This document shows, piece after piece, positions 58,937-64,000 of a DNA stretch of 64,000 bases. The first letter of the stretch is position 1. Every line of letters starts with the position of its first letter. The notes under the pieces were generated by a model that was not told the DNA's origin, searched no databases, and saw only the letters and a list, made by a program, of their open reading frames with translations. The position numbers were made by a program, and so were the translations under genes. Origin of the DNA: Microbacterium sp. 70-16. GTDB lineage: Bacteria > Actinomycetota > Actinomycetes > Actinomycetales > Microbacteriaceae. The stretch spans positions 222,678 to 286,677 of the forward strand of contig NZ_MKTQ01000010.1 of NCBI RefSeq assembly GCF_001898315.1, read 5' to 3'.

Positions 58937-59464
58937 TCAGCTGGCAACCGCGGCGCCCGTGCGCCGTCGCTCGGCCGCCTCGATCGCCAGGAGCGTCGAC
59001 TCGAGCTGGTCCTCGGGCGCGCCGGCCTCTTGTCGCAGGAACAGCGACCGCTTGAAATCGGCCCGCGCGTTGACGTAGTCACCCGCGTCGTAGAGCACCT
59101 TGCCGCGGTGCTGATACGCGAACGCCCCGAGCGCCGCCCACTTCTGCCCGTCCGCTTCTTCGGCACAGGTCGTGAGCTCCTGAACGGCGGCGTCGTACGA
59201 GCCGCGCATCTGCAGCACCGTCGCGTGGAGCACCCGCGCGCGTAGCAGGTCCTTGCGGGTCCCGCCCATGCGCGCCACGCGCACCGACTGCTCCGAGACG
59301 ACGAGCGCGTCGTCGAGCTTGTCGAGGACCTTCAGCAGCCACACCCGCTCGAGCAGTGCCTGCAGCGAGCGCTGGTCGCCGAGATCGGCGAGCCGCTCGC
59401 GGCACTGGGCGACGTCGACGATCTCGCGGAGAGTCTGCGGATCGTATCCCTGGATGTAGCTCAT
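58937..59464 (-). CDS. TPR-containing protein
   Basis: LLERVWLLKVLDKLDDALVVSEQSVRVARMGG...YQHRGKVLYDAGDYVNARADFKRSLFLRQEAGAPEDQLEST helical repeats. Confidence 0.82.
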   Translation of the reverse strand: MSYIQGYDPQTLREIVDVAQCRERLADLGDQRSLQALLERVWLLKVLDKLDDALVVSEQSVRVARMGGTRKDLLRARVLHATVLQMRGSYDAAVQELTTCAEEADGQKWAALGAFAYQHRGKVLYDAGDYVNARADFKRSLFLRQEAGAPEDQLESTLLAIEAAERRRTGAAVAS

Positions 59465-59573
59465 CGTCATCCCCTTTCGTGCGCGGGAGGTTCGCCTGTC
59501 CAGTGTCGCCCGGCTCCTCAGCCATCCGCCGACCCGGCCCGGCGTGCCGCCGAGACCATACGAAAGTCGGAGG

Positions 59574-60434
59574 TCAGCGCTCGAAGATGGATGCCGAGGG
59601 CTTCGGCGACGGGGTCGCGTCGGCATCCGTCATGATCGCCGCCGACCGCACGAACTCGTCGATCTCGTCGCCCTGCGCGACCTTCGCGGGGTGCGGTCCG
59701 GCGGCCATCAGGCGCGGCAGCCACTCGACGGGGAGGGGCGAGGCGGATGCCGCGATGACGAGATTCCCGAACCGGCGGCCCTTCAGCGTCTGCACCTCGG
59801 CGAGCACGATCGTCTCGGGCAGCACGGCGCGCACGGTCGCGACCTGGCGGCGCGCGAAGGCGAGCCCCGCGCCGTCGGCGACGTTGACCAGCAGCACGCC
59901 GCCGGGAGCGAGCAGCCCCGCGAGCACGCGGTAGTACTCGACCGTCGTCAGATGGGCGGGGGTCTGCGCGCCGGCGAAGACGTCCGAGACCACGAGGTCG
60001 GCGGCGCCCTGGAGCCCCGCCGGCAGCTTACTCGCGACCGCGCGGGCGTCGCCGATGCGCACGCGCAGCTGCGCCCAGCGCGGCAGGGGCAGCTGCTCGC
60101 GCACGAGGTCGATGAGCGCCTGCTCGAGCTCGATGACCTGCTGGCGCGAGCCGGGACGCGTGTGCTCGACATAGCGGGGGAGCGTCAGCGCGCCGCCGCC
60201 GAGGTGGATCGCGGTCAGGGGCTGTCCGGGCATCCGCAGCCGGTCGATGACGGCGGCCATGCGTCCGACGTACTCGAAGTGCAGGTGCGTCGGGTCTTCG
60301 AGGTCGACGTGCGACTGCGGCGTGCCGTCGACTTCGAGCTCGTAGCCGCCGGCGAACCGACTCGGTGTGACCGAAGCCATGCTGCCGTCGGACAGGCGCA
60401 CCTGCGCCGGCTTCTCGACGTGTGCGCGGGCCAT
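59574..60434 (-). CDS. Spermidine synthase-like methyltransferase-fold protein
   Basis: AIHLGGGALTLPRYVEHTRPGSRQQVIELEQAL; ADLVVSDVFAGAQTPAHLTTVEYYRVLAGLLAPGGVLLVNVADG. Confidence 0.9.
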   Translation of the reverse strand: MARAHVEKPAQVRLSDGSMASVTPSRFAGGYELEVDGTPQSHVDLEDPTHLHFEYVGRMAAVIDRLRMPGQPLTAIHLGGGALTLPRYVEHTRPGSRQQVIELEQALIDLVREQLPLPRWAQLRVRIGDARAVASKLPAGLQGAADLVVSDVFAGAQTPAHLTTVEYYRVLAGLLAPGGVLLVNVADGAGLAFARRQVATVRAVLPETIVLAEVQTLKGRRFGNLVIAASASPLPVEWLPRLMAAGPHPAKVAQGDEIDEFVRSAAIMTDADATPSPKPSASIFER

Positions 60435-60493
60435 GCTCTCAGGCTACCGGGGTCGGCGGGGTGGCCGCCGGGGCGGGTGGCGGTGGGCGGGCT

Positions 60494-60592
60494 GTTCGCA
60501 ATTCAGTCTCCGCGCCGCGGCGCGGCGGCGGCAGCCGCGGAATTGCGCGGGCGGCGGGCGCGCCGGGGTGAGTCCCAGACTGAATTGCGAAC
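60494..60592. repeat. Palindromic element, family P2 copy 1
   Basis: gttcgcaattcagtct / agactgaattgcgaac, perfect 16-bp arms. Confidence 0.93.
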
Positions 60593-60603
60593 GGTGGGTG
60601 GAC

Positions 60604-60673
60604 CATAACTCAGGCAGAAGCAGCCGCGGCGGGCGGATATCGGGGTACGAGGCGGGGTTCTGCCTGAGTTATG
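60604..60673. repeat. Palindromic element, family P3 copy 1
   Basis: cataactcaggcagaa / ttctgcctgagttatg, perfect 16-bp arms. Confidence 0.93.
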
Positions 60674-60748
60674 CGCCGGGCGGGGCCGGGCTGGGCCGGG
60701 ATGCACCGCGCCGGGCCGGGTGTCGCGCGTGGCTGCGGCGGGCGGGCT

Positions 60749-60846
60749 GTTCGTAATTCAGTCTGCGCGCGGCGGCGCGGCGGCGGCAGCCGCGGATTTC
60801 CGCGGGCGGCGGGCGCGTCTGGTGCCGACGAGACTGAGTTGCGAAC
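60749..60846. repeat. Palindromic element, family P2 copy 2
   Basis: gttcgtaattcagtct / agactgagttgcgaac. Confidence 0.9.
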
Positions 60847-60857
60847 GGTGGGCGGAC

Positions 60858-60927
60858 CGTAACTCAGGCAGATTCCGCTCTCGCGGCCCACAACCGGGGT
60901 GCGGGGAGGGTTTCTGCCTGAGTTATG
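60858..60927. repeat. Palindromic element, family P3 copy 2
   Basis: cgtaactcaggcaga / tctgcctgagttatg. Confidence 0.9.
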
Positions 60928-60986
60928 CGCCGGGTGGGGCGCACCAGGTGGGGTGGGGCGCCGGGCGGGGCGGGTACGGTGGCCGC

Positions 60987-61742
60987 ATGACCGCGATCGA
61001 CCTGAATGCCGACCTAGGCGAGACTGTCGACGGCGCCCCGACGGCCGACGACGCCGGGCTGTTCGCGGTCATCTCGAGCGCTTCCGTCGCGAGCGGCGGT
61101 CACGCGGGCGACGCGGCGTCGATGCGTGAGGCCGTTGCGCGGGCGGCGCAGCGCGGCGTCGCGGTGGGCGGGCATCCGTCGTACCCCGACCGCGCCGGGT
61201 TCGGGCGCACGCGCCTCGCGCTGCCGACCGCCGACCTGCGCGCGGCGGTCGCGGGGCAGCTCAACGCCCTCGTCGCGGCGGGTGCCGACCTCCGGTATGT
61301 CAAGCCGCACGGCGCGCTGTACCACGCCGTCCGCGACGATGCCGAGCAGGCGGATGCCCTGGCGGCCGCCGTCGCCGACGTGTCGGGCCGACTCGGACGG
61401 GCCCTGCCGATCCTGGGTCTGCCGGGCGCGATCGAGGGGGCGGCGGCGCGGGCGGGACTGGGCTTTCGGCTGGAGGCGTTCCTCGACCGCGGCTACCGCG
61501 CGGACGGATCGCTCGTGCCGCGCGGCGCCGCAGGCGACTTGCTGCACGACCCGGCGGAGGTCGCCTCCCGCGCCGTCCGCCTCGCAACGGAGGGAGTCGT
61601 CGTCGCGATCGACGGGACGCTCGTGCAGACGGATGCCGTGTCGCTGTGCGTCCACGGCGACTCGCCCGGAGCCGTCGCGATGGCCCGCGCCGTGCGCGCC
61701 GCGCTCGTGGCGGCGGGAGTCGAGATCCGGGCGCCGTGGTGA
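60987..61742 (+). CDS. pxpA: 5-oxoprolinase subunit A (LamB/YcsF family)
   Basis: MTAIDLNADLGETVDGAPTADDAGLFAVISSASVASGGHAGD; VGGHPSYPDRAGFGR; VKPHGALYH. Confidence 0.95.
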   Translation: MTAIDLNADLGETVDGAPTADDAGLFAVISSASVASGGHAGDAASMREAVARAAQRGVAVGGHPSYPDRAGFGRTRLALPTADLRAAVAGQLNALVAAGADLRYVKPHGALYHAVRDDAEQADALAAAVADVSGRLGRALPILGLPGAIEGAAARAGLGFRLEAFLDRGYRADGSLVPRGAAGDLLHDPAEVASRAVRLATEGVVVAIDGTLVQTDAVSLCVHGDSPGAVAMARAVRAALVAAGVEIRAPW

Positions 61743-61749
61743 GCAGGCG

Positions 61750-61932
61750 ATGGATGCCTCGTGGGGCCGGGCGTCGTGGTGAGCGGGCGGCGGTTGCCGC
61801 GAGGGCCGGGCGTGCGATGACGGGCGTCTGCGGGACGAGTGGGCGGCGGAAGCCGCTGGGGGCGGGCGCGCGATGACGGGCATCCGCGGGACGAGCGGAC
61901 GACGGGTGCCGCGTGGGGAGAGCGGGCGATGA
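61750..61932 (+). repeat. Diverged tandem repeat of the pxpBC start region (56-bp units at 61815, 61871, then the gene start at 61927) carrying overlapping micro-ORFs
   Basis: gcgatgacgggcrtcygcgggacgag... repeated at exact 56-bp spacing; xTGA overlaps at 61779, 61817, 61873 and 61929. Confidence 0.85.
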
Positions 61933-63905
61933 CGGGCATCCGCCTGCTGCCGTTCGGCGACCGGGGCATGCTCGTCGAGGTCGACTCGCTCGAGGAGGTG
62001 CTCGCGCTGCACGCGCGGCTCGCGGCATTGCGCCCCGAGGGCGTCGTCGACCTCGTGCCCGCCGCCCGGACGGTGCTCGTCCACGTCGATCCGACGCGGC
62101 TGAGCCTCGCCGCGGCGCGCGCCTGGATCGCCCGCGCGGGCGAGGTGACCGCGCCGCCGGCGCGCACGGGCGCGGTCGTGGAACTGCCGATCGTGTACGA
62201 CGGACCCGATCTCGACGAGGTCGCCGAAGCCCTGGGCATCCGCCCGGACGAACTCATCGAGCGCCACGCCGCGTGCGAGTGGACGGTCGCCTTCACAGGA
62301 TTCGCGCCGGGGTTCGGCTACCTCGCGAGCGCGGACTGGCCGTACGACATCGCGCGGCGCGCGAGTCCGCGCACGCGCGTTCCAGCCGGAGCGGTCGGTC
62401 TCGCCGGCGCGTTCGCCGGCGCATACCCGCGCGAGACCCCCGGCGGCTGGCAGCTCATCGGGACGACCCCCGCTCCGCTGTTCGACCCTGCGGGCGACCC
62501 TCCCGCGCTGCTCGCGCCGGGCGCCCGCGTGCGGTTCGTCGCGGCCCCCGCGTCGCCCGACCCGAGGCTCCACGCCGCCGCGCGTGCCGCCGCCGACGCG
62601 CCCAACCCCGTGGCGCTCCCCGCCGTCGCCGGGCCTGCGGCCGCTGCGGTGCCCGCCGCCGGGCGTGCCGCCGCCGCGGCTGCCGGTGCGCCCGCTGCCG
62701 CGGCGCTCCCCACCGCGCCGGCCGTCGGCCTGCCGGCTGCCGCGGCCCCTGACCCCACCGCGCCGCCCGGCCCCGCCGGGCCGACCGCCGCCCCCACGAC
62801 CGCCCCCGTGCCGGCGACCCCGGCCGCCCCCGCGTCGGCGACCCCCACAGCACCCACCCCGACACCGAAACTGCAGTGGCGCACCGAAACAGCATCCGCC
62901 GACCGCAGTCTCGGTGCACCACTGCAGTCTCGAGGCCAGGGCCAGGGCGAGGGCCAGGGCCAGGGCCCGGCCCGAGGAGGCCGGGGGAGCCCGGCGTTCG
63001 CCGCCATCGAGCCGGGGCTGCGCGCGACGCTGCAGGACCAGGGGCGGCCGGGGCACGCGGCGGAGGGCATCGCGGCATCCGGAGCCGCCGACCGCGCCGC
63101 ACTGCGGACGGCCAACCGGCTCGTCGGCAACCCCGAGGATGCCGCGGGCATCGAGATCACGATGGGTGGGTTCCGCGCCGTCGCGCGGGCCGACCTCCAC
63201 GTCGTCGTTGCGGGAGCGTGGGGGCCGATCCGCATCGACGGCCGCGCCGTCGATCCCTACACGGCGCACCCCTGGTCGAGCGGCACCGAACTGCACGTCG
63301 ACTGGTTCGCGCACGGCGCGCGCGGCTACCTCGCCGTGCGCGGAGGACTCGCACCGGCGGATGCCCGTGCGATCGTCGACTCCTTCGCGACCGACACGCT
63401 CTCGGGGCTCGGCCCCGCGGCGCTGCGCGCGGGCGACGTGGTCACGCTCGCGGGAACGCCGCTCACGCCGATCCCGCCCGACGACCTCCACCCGTGGAGC
63501 CCGCCCGCCGACGCCCTCCTCGAGATCGCGCTCGCTCCCGGCCCCCGCGCCGACTGGTTCGCCGCCGCCCCCAACCCAACCGCCACAGCCGCCGCCGCAA
63601 CCCACGCCGCCGACATCCCAACCGCCCTCTTCGAGACCATCTGGACGGTGTCGAATCAGGCCGACCGCGTCGGCATCCGTCTCGACGGGCCGCCGCTGAC
63701 GCGCACCCGCGCGGGCGAACTGCCGAGCGAAGGCATGCTGCCGGGTGCGATCCAGGTGCCGCCCGATGGGCATCCGGTCATCCTCGGCCCCGACGGTCCG
63801 GTGACGGGCGGCTACCCCGTCATCGCCGTGGTTGCGGATGCCTCGCGCGACGCCCTCGCACAAGCCCGCCCCGGCACCCGCCTGCGCTTTCGCCACGCCC
63901 ACTGA
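61929..63905 (+). CDS. pxpBC: 5-oxoprolinase subunit B/C fusion (allophanate hydrolase-like)
   Basis: MTGIRLLPFGDRGMLVEVDSLEEVLALHARL; FTGFAPGFGYL; C-terminal IEPGLRATLQDQGRPGHAAEGIAASGAADRAALRTANRLVGN. Confidence 0.93.
   Translation: MTGIRLLPFGDRGMLVEVDSLEEVLALHARLAALRPEGVVDLVPAARTVLVHVDPTRLSLAAARAWIARAGEVTAPPARTGAVVELPIVYDGPDLDEVAEALGIRPDELIERHAACEWTVAFTGFAPGFGYLASADWPYDIARRASPRTRVPAGAVGLAGAFAGAYPRETPGGWQLIGTTPAPLFDPAGDPPALLAPGARVRFVAAPASPDPRLHAAARAAADAPNPVALPAVAGPAAAAVPAAGRAAAAAAGAPAAAALPTAPAVGLPAAAAPDPTAPPGPAGPTAAPTTAPVPATPAAPASATPTAPTPTPKLQWRTETASADRSLGAPLQSRGQGQGEGQGQGPARGGRGSPAFAAIEPGLRATLQDQGRPGHAAEGIAASGAADRAALRTANRLVGNPEDAAGIEITMGGFRAVARADLHVVVAGAWGPIRIDGRAVDPYTAHPWSSGTELHVDWFAHGARGYLAVRGGLAPADARAIVDSFATDTLSGLGPAALRAGDVVTLAGTPLTPIPPDDLHPWSPPADALLEIALAPGPRADWFAAAPNPTATAAAATHAADIPTALFETIWTVSNQADRVGIRLDGPPLTRTRAGELPSEGMLPGAIQVPPDGHPVILGPDGPVTGGYPVIAVVADASRDALAQARPGTRLRFRHAH
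62866..62932. repeat. Intragenic palindrome in the PxpB-PxpC linker
   Basis: cgaaactgcagtggcgcaccgaaac / gtctcggtgcaccactgcagtctcg, about 22/25 arms. Confidence 0.9.
62933..62971 (+). repeat. GGCCAG/GGCGAG hexamer tandem tract in the PxpBC linker
   Basis: ggccagggccagggcgagggccagggccagggcccggcc encodes GQGQGEGQGQGP. Confidence 0.85.
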
Positions 63906-64000
63906 CCCCCGCCGCCGGTCACACCCGACCCCCCGGCCCCGCCTGCCGGCCCCGCCTGCCGGTCACGCGCGCCAGCCCCGCCCCGCCCGACCCGCCCGCC

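Noticed and set aside
13376-60927. P1-P3 palindromes as simple Rho-independent terminators
   Set aside because: Interiors of ~38-75 nt, no U tract, positions also upstream of promoters, and arm sequence (not just stem stability) is conserved. A role for some in termination is not excluded.
61750-61932. 56-bp repeats before pxpBC as CRISPR
   Set aside because: Tandem diverged duplication including the gene's own start region; no repeat/spacer pattern.
61014-63902. 962-aa minus-strand ORF opposite pxpA/pxpBC
   Set aside because: Antisense shadow of two recognisable genes; composition dominated by R/G/A/D.

Overview
64-kb window of a very GC-rich actinobacterial chromosome. Codon usage and gene content look like Microbacteriaceae, probably Microbacterium-like (inference). 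I call about 48 protein-coding genes. I saw no rRNA, tRNA, CRISPR array, transposase, integrase or reverse transcriptase. Recognisable content: two two-component/ABC-exporter modules (one at each end), a trehalose/glycogen block (glgX-treY-treZ), an ECF-like sigma / small beta-domain protein / subtilase / TPR-CHAT protease block, lhr-nei, an ABC-F gene, a GH59-like secreted enzyme, a GH3 beta-glucosidase behind a CebR-type operator, and pxpA-pxpBC. The most unusual signals are: (1) several families of short palindromic elements, with ~10-20 bp conserved arms and mostly non-homologous interiors, between genes and also in frame inside conserved genes; (2) the sigma/S8 protease/CHAT protease locus, which resembles a CRISPR-free Craspase-like proteolytic relay; (3) a tandem-duplicated start region ahead of pxpBC that forms a chain of ATGA/GTGA-overlapping micro-ORFs; (4) a short candidate leader peptide plus hairpin ahead of the ABC-F gene; (5) pervasive use of GGATGC/GCATCC against the local codon bias. 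Most of the very long antisense ORFs in the supplied track are GC-frame shadows and were not called.
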